DNA from: Dehalococcoidia bacterium
Lineage (GTDB): Bacteria > Chloroflexota > Dehalococcoidia > Tepidiformales > Tepidiformaceae
Direction of reading: 5' to 3'
Assembly: GCA_009841435.1 (NCBI GenBank)
Contig: VXLW01000125.1
Coordinates: forward strand, 28,667 to 92,666
Length of the DNA stretch: 64,000 nucleotides
Shown here: positions 12,864-21,808 of the stretch, in pieces
Layout of the letters: each line of letters begins with the position of its first letter
Position numbering within the stretch: the first letter of the stretch is position 1
The notes under the pieces: generated by a model
The model's database searches: none
The model's input: the letters and a program-made list of their open reading frames with translations, nothing else
What the model was told of the DNA's origin: nothing
Made by a program: the position numbers and the translations under genes

Positions 12864-13487
12864 ATGACAGCCCTCGATGCCATCAAGCAACGTACCTTCC
12901 CGGTCAAGTACCGCAATCGGGATGGGGATCTTATGAGTGGTACTGCCTTCGTAATAGACCACCAAGGGAAAGAGTACTTAGTGACTGCTCATCACATCGT
13001 CACGGACGACGCTCCCTCTTCCCGTATAGAGGTCTTTCACGGTGGGAAATGGATTGAAGAGTGGTACACGCTTGTCGGCCTCGGTCCAGTACTCAGTGAC
13101 CGAAGTAGCAAGGTGGACGTGGCCGTCCTAAAGCTGTGGAATTCACTTCCGACCGGCGCTTCTGTGGCGGTATCTTCGGCCGGTCTTGTTGATGGGCAGG
13201 TGGTCCACATCCTTGGCTTCCCGACCGCGAAGAGCGCCTTTTCCACAGTGACCGTCGTGACCGGCACCTTCACGGGGTTTCGAGACGAAGAGTCCTGCAT
13301 GCACTTTGAAGCTGAAGCTACTAAGGGCATGAGTGGAGGCCCGGTTGTATTCGTGCCCGAGGGCCAGTCCTCCAGCGAGCCCAGGATTGCCGGTGTCGTG
13401 GCCCATATCCCGTCTACCCCCTGTTCGGTCCCGCTTCCTTCCACCATGGCAGCCTATGACATTCGACGAGCCATCGACCTAATCTGA
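12864..13487 (+). CDS. Trypsin-like (S1 fold) serine protease inside the defence operon
   Basis: This 207-aa cytosolic-looking protease has the complete chymotrypsin-fold triad. His44 lies in YLVTAHHIV, Asp85 in VDVAVLKL, and Ser157 in the GxSGGP motif (TKGMSGGPVV). There is no signal peptide, TM segment or PDZ domain, so it resembles the catalytic core of HtrA-like proteases rather than a full DegP. It begins 22 bases after the helicase stop and ends 35 bases before the methylase, with the same orientation. Its bases are poorer in G+C: I count 31 of 60 at 12961-13020, against 41 of 60 at 12301-12360 in the helicase. That suggests separate acquisition. A likely role is cleavage of a host or partner protein on infection; the substrate is unknown. 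Confidence 0.85.
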   Translation: MTALDAIKQRTFPVKYRNRDGDLMSGTAFVIDHQGKEYLVTAHHIVTDDAPSSRIEVFHGGKWIEEWYTLVGLGPVLSDRSSKVDVAVLKLWNSLPTGASVAVSSAGLVDGQVVHILGFPTAKSAFSTVTVVTGTFTGFRDEESCMHFEAEATKGMSGGPVVFVPEGQSSSEPRIAGVVAHIPSTPCSVPLPSTMAAYDIRRAIDLI

Positions 13488-13521
13488 TGTCAGGCTGCCC
13501 CAGCACTGAAAGACTGGCAAC

Positions 13522-16422
13522 ATGACCCAAGAGACGCCCCCGGTCATCACCCGCAAGAAGCTGATCGAAGTGGCGCTGCCGCTGGACGCCATCAACGCGG
13601 CCTCAGCTAAAGAGAAAATGCCCGGGATCGGTGCTCACCCGCGGGGTCTGCACCTCTGGTGGGCACGGCGACCGCTAGCGGCTGCGCGGGCCGTTCTCTT
13701 CGCGCAGCTTGTGGACGACCCATCCTCCTGGCCCGAGTTGTTCCTCACAGAAGAGAAGCAGGATCAGGAGCGCCAGCGGCTCTTTGGCATCATCGAAGAG
13801 TTGGTGAAGTGGGAGAACACGACGAACGAGCAGGTGATCGAGGCGGCGCGTGAGGAGATCCGGGCGAGTTGGCGGCGCACCTGCGAGGACAACCGCAACC
13901 ACCCCCAGGCGGCCGAGCTGTTCGACCCCGGCAGGCCCCCGGCCTTCCACGACCCCTTCGCGGGCGGAGGCTCCATCCCGTTGGAAGCGCAGAGGCTTGG
14001 ACTGGAGGCGAACGCCAGCGACCTCAACCCTGTGGCGGTGCTAATCAACAAGGCGATGATCGAGATACCGCCCCGCTTCGCTGGGGAGCCGCCCGTGAAC
14101 TCCGAAAGCCGCACGGGGCAGGCCAGCATCGAAGCCGCCTGGAAGGGCGCTCGGGGCCTGGCCGAGGATGTCCGCTACTACGGCAAGTGGATGCGCGACG
14201 AGGCTGAGAATCGCATCGGTCACCTCTACCCGAGGGTGACCGTAACAGAGGCAATGGCGCGCGAGCGCCCCGACCTGAAGCCGTACGTGGGCCGCGAGTT
14301 GGCCGTCATCGCCTGGCTGTGGGCACGCACGGTGAAGAGCCCCAACCCCGCCTTCGCCGAGGTAGACGTACCCCTCGCTTCGACCTTCGTCCTGTCGAAG
14401 AAGAAGGGGAAGGAGGCCTACGTAGAGCCCGTTGTCGAGGACGGTGACTACCGCTTCACAGTCAAGGCAGGGCCGCCGCCAGAGTCGGCCACGAAAGGCA
14501 CAAAGCTGGCTCGGGGCGCGAACTTCGAGTGCATCATGTCAGGAATTCCACTGACGGGTGACTACATCAAGTCCGAAGGAAGGGCGGGGCGAATGGGTGC
14601 CCAACTCATGGCAATCGTGGCTGAGGGCGATCGGTCACGCGTCTACTTTGGACCGTTGACGGAGCATGAGGCTGTCGTCAACAAAGCTGAGCTACCCTGG
14701 GTGCCTGATGGAGAGATCGCTCCAGACCGACGCTCGATGTTCACGCCGCTGTACGGTCTGACCCACTTCAAGCACCTCTTCACCGATCGGCAACTGGTGG
14801 CGCTCACCACTCTGTCCGACTTAGTCGGGGAAGCGCGAGACTTCATCCGCGTCGACGCCGTGGCCGCTGGCTTCCCGGACGACGGTGTCTCCCTCCGCGA
14901 CGGCGGCACCGGTGCCACGGCCTACGCAGAGGCTGTCAGCGTGTACTTGGCCTTCGCGCTCGACAGGGTTGCAGACTTCTCTAACTCTTGCACACGCTGG
15001 GTACCTAGCAATGAAAAGGCGATGAGTCTGTATGGAAAACAGGCTATTGCAATGACCTGGGACTATCCTGAAGTCGGTGTTCTTAACGATGTAGTGGGGG
15101 GCCTAAAGCCCGCAGCAGAATACGTAGCTAAGTGTATTGCCACTCTTCCGGTATCCAACGCCGGGGAAGCCTCGCTTCAGAGCGCACTGGAAAATGTTCT
15201 GTCGCGGGACAGAGTTGTGTCGACAGACCCTCCCTATTATGACAATGTTGGGTACGCAGACTTATCCGACTTCTTCTATGCGTGGCTGAGGAGTTCTTTG
15301 TCTACCGTCTATCCTGAAATCTTCGCCACGCTGGAGACGCCAAAGACTGAGGAGCTCGTCGCCAGCCCCTATCGGCACGGCAGCAAGGGCGATGCCGAAG
15401 GCTTCTTTCTCGACGGGATGTCGAAAGCTCTACAGCTCTTGGCCAGTCAATCAAGCCGGCTAAGTCCTGTCACAATTTACTATGCCTTCAAGCAGTCAGA
15501 GCGGGGAGGTAGCGTAGCCGCTGGCAGCACAGGCTGGGAGACGTTCTTGGACGCAGCCATCCAAGCTGGATTCTCGGTCACCGGAACATGGCCTATGCGG
15601 ACAGAGCAGGCCTATCGCATGATTGGGATGGGCAGCAACGCGCTCGCCTCCAGTGTCGTCTTGGCCTGCCGTCCTCGTCCGGTGGATGCGCCTGTAGCAA
15701 CCCGCCGGGAGTTCGTCGACGCACTCAGGGCCGACCTTCCAGGCGCGCTCACCCAGATGCAGAGCGGGAACATCGCACCAGTGGACCTCGCTCAGGCCGC
15801 CATAGGACCAGGCATGGCAGTGTTCACGCGCTATTCCAAGGTTCTGGATGCGAGCGGTGAACCGGTGTCTGTCCGAGATGCCCTCGCCCTCATCAACCAG
15901 ACGCTGGACGAGACTCTGGCCGAACAGGAAGGCGACTTCGACGCGGACACACGCTGGGCGCTCGCCTGGTTCGAGGAGTCGGGCTTTGGCGAGGGCGACT
16001 TCGGCGTGGCCGAAACGCTCTCCAAAGCCAAGAACACGAGCGTCGAGGGCATGGTCGACGCGGGCATCCTCGTGTCGCGGGCTGGCAAAGTGCGCCTCCT
16101 GCCTCCTGACGAGCTCCCCGAGGACTGGGATCCACAGACGGAGCGGCGGCTCACCGTCTGGGAGTCGGTGCACCACCTCGTGCGGGTCCTCCACCTCGGC
16201 GAGGAGCCCGCGTCGGAGGTTGTGGCCCAGCTCGGGGTCATGGCTGAGCCGGCGCGGGAGCTTGCCTACCGCCTCTACCGCATCTGCGATCAGAAGAATC
16301 GCCCCCAGGAGGCGCTCGACTACAACACCCTCATCCAGGTCTGGCCCGATCTCGCCAGCCTCGCCCGCCAGCAGGCCCCCGTCCGGCAGGGCACCCTCCT
16401 TGCGCCGGTCGAGGAGGCGTGA
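13522..16422 (+). CDS. DUF1156-type DNA methyltransferase (defence operon)
   Basis: This 966-aa protein opens with the typical DUF1156 region (LIEVALPLDAINAASAKEK, then HLWWARRPLAAAR). SAM-binding motif I follows (FHDPFAGGGSIPLEAQRLG, residues 143-161), then a NPVAVLINKAMIE stretch, and the catalytic motif IV DPPYYDN near residue 569, consistent with an exocyclic amino (probably N6-adenine) methylase. The long region between the motifs may read the target sequence. From about 14985 to 15560 the G+C content drops sharply (28 of 60 at 15001-15060, against 44 of 60 at 16141-16200). That points to replacement of the recognition segment. The protein probably marks self DNA for the helicase/ATPase partners. 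Confidence 0.88.
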   Translation: MTQETPPVITRKKLIEVALPLDAINAASAKEKMPGIGAHPRGLHLWWARRPLAAARAVLFAQLVDDPSSWPELFLTEEKQDQERQRLFGIIEELVKWENTTNEQVIEAAREEIRASWRRTCEDNRNHPQAAELFDPGRPPAFHDPFAGGGSIPLEAQRLGLEANASDLNPVAVLINKAMIEIPPRFAGEPPVNSESRTGQASIEAAWKGARGLAEDVRYYGKWMRDEAENRIGHLYPRVTVTEAMARERPDLKPYVGRELAVIAWLWARTVKSPNPAFAEVDVPLASTFVLSKKKGKEAYVEPVVEDGDYRFTVKAGPPPESATKGTKLARGANFECIMSGIPLTGDYIKSEGRAGRMGAQLMAIVAEGDRSRVYFGPLTEHEAVVNKAELPWVPDGEIAPDRRSMFTPLYGLTHFKHLFTDRQLVALTTLSDLVGEARDFIRVDAVAAGFPDDGVSLRDGGTGATAYAEAVSVYLAFALDRVADFSNSCTRWVPSNEKAMSLYGKQAIAMTWDYPEVGVLNDVVGGLKPAAEYVAKCIATLPVSNAGEASLQSALENVLSRDRVVSTDPPYYDNVGYADLSDFFYAWLRSSLSTVYPEIFATLETPKTEELVASPYRHGSKGDAEGFFLDGMSKALQLLASQSSRLSPVTIYYAFKQSERGGSVAAGSTGWETFLDAAIQAGFSVTGTWPMRTEQAYRMIGMGSNALASSVVLACRPRPVDAPVATRREFVDALRADLPGALTQMQSGNIAPVDLAQAAIGPGMAVFTRYSKVLDASGEPVSVRDALALINQTLDETLAEQEGDFDADTRWALAWFEESGFGEGDFGVAETLSKAKNTSVEGMVDAGILVSRAGKVRLLPPDELPEDWDPQTERRLTVWESVHHLVRVLHLGEEPASEVVAQLGVMAEPARELAYRLYRICDQKNRPQEALDYNTLIQVWPDLASLARQQAPVRQGTLLAPVEEA

Positions 16423-16511
16423 CCCTAACTCTGCTACCGTGCGGGAAGTTCACGGGAGATAGTGCGATCATAGGGTGCGACTAACTCGAAAGGGTCGTTC
16501 GGGAGAACGGT

Positions 16512-16856
16512 ATGGCTACCACCGACCAGGAGCGCGCGACAGCCGTCGAGCCGGTTGTGGCGACGATGGTGAAGCGCATCGCCGACGGGTTCGACCCTGA
16601 GCGCATCCTCCTGTTCGGCTCGCGTGCGCGCGGTGAGGCAAGGGACTGGAGCGACGTGGACCTTCTGGTGGTAATGCCGGATGGGACGGACCGGCGCGAA
16701 GCCGCCATCAAAATGCGCGGCGCCGTGGGGGATTTGCCGGTCGCCAAGGACATCGTCGTCACAACGCCCGACCACATCGCGCGGCGCGGCCACGTCATCG
16801 GCACCGTGCTGCGCCCCGCCCTGCGCGAGGGCAGGGTTCTCTATGAGCGAGCCTGA
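16512..16856 (+). CDS. MNT-type minimal nucleotidyltransferase (antitoxin-like)
   Basis: This 114-aa protein has the polymerase-beta superfamily signature GSRARGEARDWSDVDLLV, with the metal-binding DxD in SDVDLLV. Start ATG 16512 follows GGGAGAACGG. It overlaps the downstream HEPN gene by 14 bases, the classic arrangement of MNT/HEPN toxin-antitoxin modules. In characterised pairs the MNT protein AMPylates and silences its HEPN partner. Here the pair sits between the methylase and the DUF499 ATPase of the defence operon, so it may be an added abortive-infection layer or simply a stabilising module. Confidence 0.85.
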   Translation: MATTDQERATAVEPVVATMVKRIADGFDPERILLFGSRARGEARDWSDVDLLVVMPDGTDRREAAIKMRGAVGDLPVAKDIVVTTPDHIARRGHVIGTVLRPALREGRVLYERA

Positions 16857-17250
16857 GAGCGCGGCGGAGGCGCTTCGCTGGTTGAGCTACGCGCGGGAGG
16901 ACCTCGAAATCGCCGGACAGATGGCGCTTGCTTCCAGGTCGCGCTATGCGTGCTGGTTCTCCCAGCAGGCGGCCGAGAAGACGCTGAAGGCCGTACTCGT
17001 CATGGAGAGTATCGAATTCCCTTACAGCCACGACCTGCGGCGCCTGCGTGATCTCTTCCCGGAGGGCTGGCCTCAGGGCGCCTCGCCCGACCTGCTCGAC
17101 CGGCTGACGGAGTGGGGGGCGGAGGCGAGGTATCCGGGCGACTGGCCGGAACCCACAGCTGCGGATGCGACTCGCGCAGAGTCGGAGGCTCGCTCAATCT
17201 ACGACGCCGTGGCGGCCGAGTTCAGTCGCCGCGGTTTGACCCTCGAATAG
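16843..17250 (+). CDS. HEPN-domain protein, partner of the MNT nucleotidyltransferase
   Basis: This 135-aa helical protein has the HEPN signature YAREDLEIAGQMA, followed by CWFSQQAAEKTLKAVLV (about residues 36-53) and FPYSHDLRRLRDL. Its only histidine is in SHDL, and no arginine lies 4-6 residues before it. The RX4-6H ribonuclease motif of HEPN toxins is therefore not visible, and it may be non-catalytic or use another site. ATG 16843 lies within the 3' end of the MNT gene, and the next gene starts 22 bases after its stop. This is consistent with a translationally coupled pair inside a longer operon. Confidence 0.82.
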   Translation: MSEPESAAEALRWLSYAREDLEIAGQMALASRSRYACWFSQQAAEKTLKAVLVMESIEFPYSHDLRRLRDLFPEGWPQGASPDLLDRLTEWGAEARYPGDWPEPTAADATRAESEARSIYDAVAAEFSRRGLTLE

Positions 17251-17272
17251 ACCCCTACACCGGAGGACCCCT

Positions 17273-20200
17273 ATGGCCCCCACCAACCAGGAGCGCGTCG
17301 GCAAGGCGATGGAGCTGCTCAAGAGCGGCCTCGCGCACTTTGTCTCGCGGGAGTTCATCAGCCACTACCAGGGCCGGACGGTCGAAGAGTTGGAGCGTCT
17401 GCTCAACTCCCGGATCGACGACCGGGCCAAGCCTTTCGGCGAGTTGGATGTGGCCGCCCTTCTGAAGGTCCTGGAGTACGCCTGGAACGACGTCTACCGC
17501 GACGTGCTGGGCCGCACGGAACGCAGCATCGTCTTCGAGCTGCGGGACATTCGCAACGCCTGGGCACACCAGCGCGCGTTCTCGACCGACGACACATACC
17601 GGGCTCTCGACTCGACCCACCGCCTCCTGATGGCGGTCTCCTCCCCCGTAGCCACCGAGCTCGAGCAAATGAAGACGGAACTCCTGCGCGTTCGTTTCAA
17701 CGAGCAGGCGCGGACGCAGCGCCGGCGCGCCGCGTCCACCGGCGTCGAGAGCCAGACCGCGGGCGGGCTACGCCCCTGGCGCGAGGTCGTGACTCCGCAC
17801 CAGGACGTCTCCAGTGGTCTCTACCAGCAGGCTGAGTTCGCCGCCGATCTCTGGCAGGTCCACCTTGGCCAGGGTGAACCCGAGTACCGCGATCCCGCGG
17901 AGTTCTTCCGCCGCACCTACCTGACCGACAGCCTCCGGCACCTCCTCGATGGCGCGATCCGTCGGCTTACCGGCACTGGAGGCGACCCCGTCATCCAACT
18001 CCAGACCAACTTCGGCGGCGGCAAGACCCACTCCATGCTCGCCCTCTACCACCTCTTCTCCGGCACGCCGGTGGGCGAGCTTGCGGACATGGAAGCGGTC
18101 ATGCAGCAGACCGGCGCCGAGAGCCTGCCCGAGGTCAAGCGCGTCGTGCTGGTGGGCAACCGCATCTCCCCCGGCAACCCGGACACGAAGCCGGACGGCA
18201 CGGAGGTGAGGACGCTCTGGGGTGAGCTCGCCTGGCAGCTGGGGTTCGCGGCCGGCGGCATCGAGGAGGCGCGTCGGGCGTACGAGCGCGTCCGGCGCGA
18301 CGACGAACGCGCGACGAGTCCCGGCGACACCATCCGCGAACTCATGGCGGAGTACGGTCCCGCCCTCATCCTTATCGACGAGTGGGTCGCCTACGCGCGC
18401 CAGCTCCACGACGAGGGCGACCTGCCCGCAGGGAGCTTTGAGACGCAGTTCACCTTCGCGCAGGCGCTCACGGAGTCGGCCAAGCTGGTTCCAAACTGCT
18501 TCCTCGTTATCAGCCTCCCCGCTTCCGAGTCGGGGAACTCCCCCGGCGCCCAGGCCGACGACGAGGAGGTGGGTGGACGACGGGGCCGCGCCGCCCTCGC
18601 ACGCCTGCGTAACGTGATCGGGCGTGTCGACTCATCCTGGCGGCCCGCCACGGCCGAGGAGAGCTTCGAGATCGTCCGCCGCAGGCTGTTCGAGACCATC
18701 ACGGACAACGAGGGCTTCGCCACCCGTGACAACGTCGCCCGGGCCTTCTGCAACCTCTACCGGACGAACCAGCAGGAGTTTCCGCAGGAGTGCGCCGAGG
18801 GCGAGTACGAGCAACGGATCAAGGCCGCCTACCCCATCCACCCGGAGGTCTTCGACCGGCTCTACACGGACTGGTCGACGCTCCAGAGCTTCCAGCGCAC
18901 GCGCGGTGTGCTGCGTCTCATGGCGGCGGTGGTGCACAGCCTCTGGCAGCAGGGGGACCGCAATCCACTGGTCCTACCCGCGAACCTTCCCCTCGACGAC
19001 CCGCGCGTCCAGTTTGAGCTGACTCGCTACCTCCCCGAGAACTGGGTGCCGGTCATCGAGAGCGACATCGACGGCGGAAGCGCGCTACCCATGCGCCTCG
19101 ACGGCGAGATCCCCAGCCTGGGGAAGTTCGGCGCCTGCCGAAGGGTGGCGCGCACTATCTACCTCGGGTCCGCACCCACGCCAGCGGCGGCCAACCAGGG
19201 GATCGAGGACCGGCACATCAAGCTCGGCTGCGTCATGCCCGGCGAACAGCCCAACGTCTTCGGCGATGCGCTGCGTCGTCTGAGTGGCAGGGCGCGCTAT
19301 CTCTACCAAGACGGCACGCGTTACTGGTATTCGACCCAGCCGACCGTTGCCCGCCTGGCTGACGACCGCGCCCAGGCCTACCTCCGCGATCGCCCCCAGG
19401 ACATCGAGGAGGAGATCAAGAAGCGGCTCCAGTCCGACCTCGGCAACCGGGGCGACTTCAGCGGTGTCCACCTCTTTCCATCGTCGGAGCACGATGTGCA
19501 AGACGCACTCGAGACACGGCTTGTCGTGCTCAGCCCCGACCATCCCTACAGCTCGCGGGAGGGGACGGACGAATCCCGCGCCGTGGTCGCTGCCACCTCG
19601 ATCCTGGAGTCGCGCGGGAATACACCGCGGCTCTTCCGGAACACGCTTGCGTTCCTCGCTCCCGACGAGACGCGGCTCCAGGAGCTGCAGCAGGGCATCA
19701 GCCTCTACCTCGCGTGGAGTTCGATCCTGCGAGACAAAGAGGCCCTTGACCTCCCACCGCACCAGGTTCGGCAAGCCGAACAGCAGCAAAGTGCCGCCTC
19801 TGGCGCCGTCGATGCCCGCATCGGGGAGACCTACCAGTGGTTGTTGGCCCCGACTCAATCGACACCGCAATCCGAGGTCGAGTGGCGCGCCATCCGGCTG
19901 ACCGCTCAGGGCGGTCTCGCCGAGCGCGCCGCCAGACGCATGCGGAACGACGAACTGCTGATCGCCACGTTCGCTGGCACCCGCCTCCGCATGGAGCTGG
20001 ATCGTGTCCCGCTCTGGCGCGAAGAACACGTCGAGGTCCGGCAACTCCTGGACGACTTCGCGCGCTACCTCTACCTACCGAGGCTCAAGGAGCCGTCGGT
20101 GCTGCTTGACGCGATTCGCGACGGTCTCGGCCTGATGACCTGGGCGCAGGACTCGTTCGCGTACGCAGACAGCTATGACGAGGGCGCCGGACGGTATCGA

Positions 20201-20650
20201 GGCCTCCACCATGGCCCACGCGGTCCCCTCACGGACAGCGACCCGGGCTTAGTCGTCCGCCCCGAAGTGGCCAGGAAGCAACTGGACGCCGAGGCGGTCG
20301 CTGCAACCGAGAGTGAAGGGGCGGAAACGACCTACCCACAGGGTGATGGCGAATACGTGGAGTTTCGAGAGGAGCCCACAACAGAACCACTCCCCGGCAT
20401 CGAAGATCTGGTCCAGGCAAAGCGCTACCACGGCTCAGTACGGCTAGATCCGACACGCGTCGGCCGAGATGCCGGCAAGATCGCGGATGAGGTGATCGCG
20501 CACCTCGCCGGGCTTACTGGAGCAGATGTCAGGTTGACGCTCGAAATCGAGGCCGACATCCCCAACGGTGCACCGGAGCAGGTCGTGCGCGTTGTGACGG
20601 AGAACAGCAAGACCCTGAAGTTCGAGGACACCGGTTTCGAGAGCGAGTAG
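17273..20650 (+). CDS. DUF499 ATPase with N-terminal Swt1-type HEPN domain (defence operon)
   Basis: This 1125-aa protein begins with a Swt1-like HEPN domain of about 130 residues. It contains an intact RX4H motif, RNAWAH, with Arg94 and His99, the signature of HEPN ribonucleases. A DUF499 ATPase follows, with Walker A NFGGGKTHSML (residues 246-256), VVLVGNRISPG, and Walker B ALILIDEWVAYAR (residues 364-376). A long C-terminal region ends near the stop at 20650. DUF499 ATPases accompany DUF1156 methylases in known anti-phage gene sets. Start ATG 17273 lies after GGAGGACCCCT. As the last gene of the operon it could couple sensing of the helicase/methylase state to RNA cleavage; this is inference. 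Confidence 0.88.
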   Translation: MAPTNQERVGKAMELLKSGLAHFVSREFISHYQGRTVEELERLLNSRIDDRAKPFGELDVAALLKVLEYAWNDVYRDVLGRTERSIVFELRDIRNAWAHQRAFSTDDTYRALDSTHRLLMAVSSPVATELEQMKTELLRVRFNEQARTQRRRAASTGVESQTAGGLRPWREVVTPHQDVSSGLYQQAEFAADLWQVHLGQGEPEYRDPAEFFRRTYLTDSLRHLLDGAIRRLTGTGGDPVIQLQTNFGGGKTHSMLALYHLFSGTPVGELADMEAVMQQTGAESLPEVKRVVLVGNRISPGNPDTKPDGTEVRTLWGELAWQLGFAAGGIEEARRAYERVRRDDERATSPGDTIRELMAEYGPALILIDEWVAYARQLHDEGDLPAGSFETQFTFAQALTESAKLVPNCFLVISLPASESGNSPGAQADDEEVGGRRGRAALARLRNVIGRVDSSWRPATAEESFEIVRRRLFETITDNEGFATRDNVARAFCNLYRTNQQEFPQECAEGEYEQRIKAAYPIHPEVFDRLYTDWSTLQSFQRTRGVLRLMAAVVHSLWQQGDRNPLVLPANLPLDDPRVQFELTRYLPENWVPVIESDIDGGSALPMRLDGEIPSLGKFGACRRVARTIYLGSAPTPAAANQGIEDRHIKLGCVMPGEQPNVFGDALRRLSGRARYLYQDGTRYWYSTQPTVARLADDRAQAYLRDRPQDIEEEIKKRLQSDLGNRGDFSGVHLFPSSEHDVQDALETRLVVLSPDHPYSSREGTDESRAVVAATSILESRGNTPRLFRNTLAFLAPDETRLQELQQGISLYLAWSSILRDKEALDLPPHQVRQAEQQQSAASGAVDARIGETYQWLLAPTQSTPQSEVEWRAIRLTAQGGLAERAARRMRNDELLIATFAGTRLRMELDRVPLWREEHVEVRQLLDDFARYLYLPRLKEPSVLLDAIRDGLGLMTWAQDSFAYADSYDEGAGRYRGLHHGPRGPLTDSDPGLVVRPEVARKQLDAEAVAATESEGAETTYPQGDGEYVEFREEPTTEPLPGIEDLVQAKRYHGSVRLDPTRVGRDAGKIADEVIAHLAGLTGADVRLTLEIEADIPNGAPEQVVRVVTENSKTLKFEDTGFESE

Positions 20651-20768
20651 AGAGCTGGGTCGAGACTCAGGCAACGGCGGGAACAGTTCAAGTGCGGAGG
20701 GCTTCATGGGAACAGGCTTCGCGAGAAGTCAGGAAGGACGCAGCGTGCCTCTCAAGGAGCAGAGCCTT

Positions 20769-20792
20769 GGGGAACTATGTGCCTAAGTGCCC
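20769..20792 (+). repeat. Right copy of the 24-bp repeat flanking the defence island
   Basis: The first twelve bases (GGGGAACTATGT) are identical to the left copy at 8664. The remainder differs at three positions, ending CTAAGTGCCC instead of CTAGGTGCCC. It lies in a 294-base gene-free stretch (20651-20944) directly after the DUF499 gene. I see nothing else in that stretch. Confidence 0.6.
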
Positions 20793-20944
20793 AGCGGCTC
20801 CTCAGGGAACGAAGATCCCCGAGTGAGAACGACCGGCGAATCCACGGAGACCCCTGCCGACCAATGGTCGGTCGACAGAACCCTCACCAACGGCCTGGTG
20901 AATCTCATCGCGAAACGGCACCCTATCGTGGTACGCTAGCACGC

Positions 20945-21172
20945 ATGTTCTGCGTCAAAGTGGATCTCGAGAAGCGACTCGCCATCCTGCATCTCTGTCG
21001 TTGCCAGCATGTCCCGACCTTCGTTCGACACAACGCTGGAGCTCCGGCAGCCACGGACGCCATGCAGTTTTGGCTTCAGGGCTGCGCGACGAAAAGCGAG
21101 GCGGAGCGTCGGGTGAACGAAACTCGGCGAAGCATACCTGTCAGCCTCGATACATGTTCGGACTGTATCTAG
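20945..21172 (+). CDS. Small Cys-rich protein, possible zinc-binding
   Basis: From ATG 20945 the product is 75 aa. It carries LHLCRCQHV near the N-terminus, KSEAERR in the middle and a CSDC pair at the very end. This matches the general pattern of small proteins with two knuckles separated by an S..EA..... segment, possibly a metal site. The longer upstream frame from 20777 looks non-coding. No strong ribosome-binding site is present. I do not recognise the family; the call rests on the residue pattern only. Confidence 0.4.
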   Translation: MFCVKVDLEKRLAILHLCRCQHVPTFVRHNAGAPAATDAMQFWLQGCATKSEAERRVNETRRSIPVSLDTCSDCI

Positions 21173-21215
21173 GGACTCGGGTACTACGTCCGCAGCTCAG
21201 GCGGAGGAGACAGCG

Positions 21216-21443
21216 GTGAGCGAGACGACAAGCAGGTTCCCGCCCGGCTGGGACGAAGAGCGCGTGCGCCACGTCATTGAGCACTACGAAGGCCAGTCGG
21301 ACGACGAGTTGGCGGCGGAGATCGAGACCGCCTTCGAGGACAGGTCGCAAACCGTGATGGTCATCCCAAACGATCTCGTTCCTGCTGTGAGGGCGCTCCT
21401 CTCTGAGTCCTCCGGTCCCACGCCGGCTTCCCCTACGCCCTGA
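21216..21443 (+). CDS. Small acidic uncharacterised protein
   Basis: This 75-aa protein starts at GTG 21216 with a strong GGAGGAG site upstream. Its sequence pattern (PPGWDEERVRHVIEHYEGQ, then AFEDRSQTVMVIPNDLVPAV) is of a small family found next to toxin-like or island genes in many bacteria, but no function is known to me. It follows the Cys-rich small gene by 43 bases and could be its partner. Confidence 0.6.
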   Translation: MSETTSRFPPGWDEERVRHVIEHYEGQSDDELAAEIETAFEDRSQTVMVIPNDLVPAVRALLSESSGPTPASPTP

Positions 21444-21808
21444 TGAGGGGTGGCGCGCTCTGTCACCGGTCACCGCCGAAGAACGCTCGGCGGGCATTGC
21501 GATAGAAAGCTCCCAGCGTCCCACGAAGGCGATAGCTCGGCTCAGCGATGCCACTTGCGGGGCGAACAAAACCCCGCCAGCCCCCAGAAAGGAGCGGCGG
21601 GGAAGATCATTGAGAGGATAGTCGGAGATCACCGAAGGCGCCTGTCTCAACGTCACAGAGCCACCGCCCACTGGAACGTTCGCACGACTGCGCGCGTTGG
21701 CCTACCAGCCCCCGGCAAGAGGGTGCGGGCGTGCATCCCCAGGGCAAGGGCGAACTCCAGCCGCGAGCCGCCTCGGTCCAGCCGACCTCACGTCCCGTCG
21801 ATGGAGCC
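21444..21808. other. Convergent gap of 365 bases without a supported gene
   Basis: The only structure I see is a hairpin with stem GCGGGG (21557-21562) and CCCCGC (21572-21577) around a nine-base loop. A frame at 21450-21878 has low-complexity Arg/Ser/Pro content and no start signal, so I regard it as non-coding. The stretch probably marks the outer edge of the acquired region before the metabolic genes resume. Confidence 0.35.
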
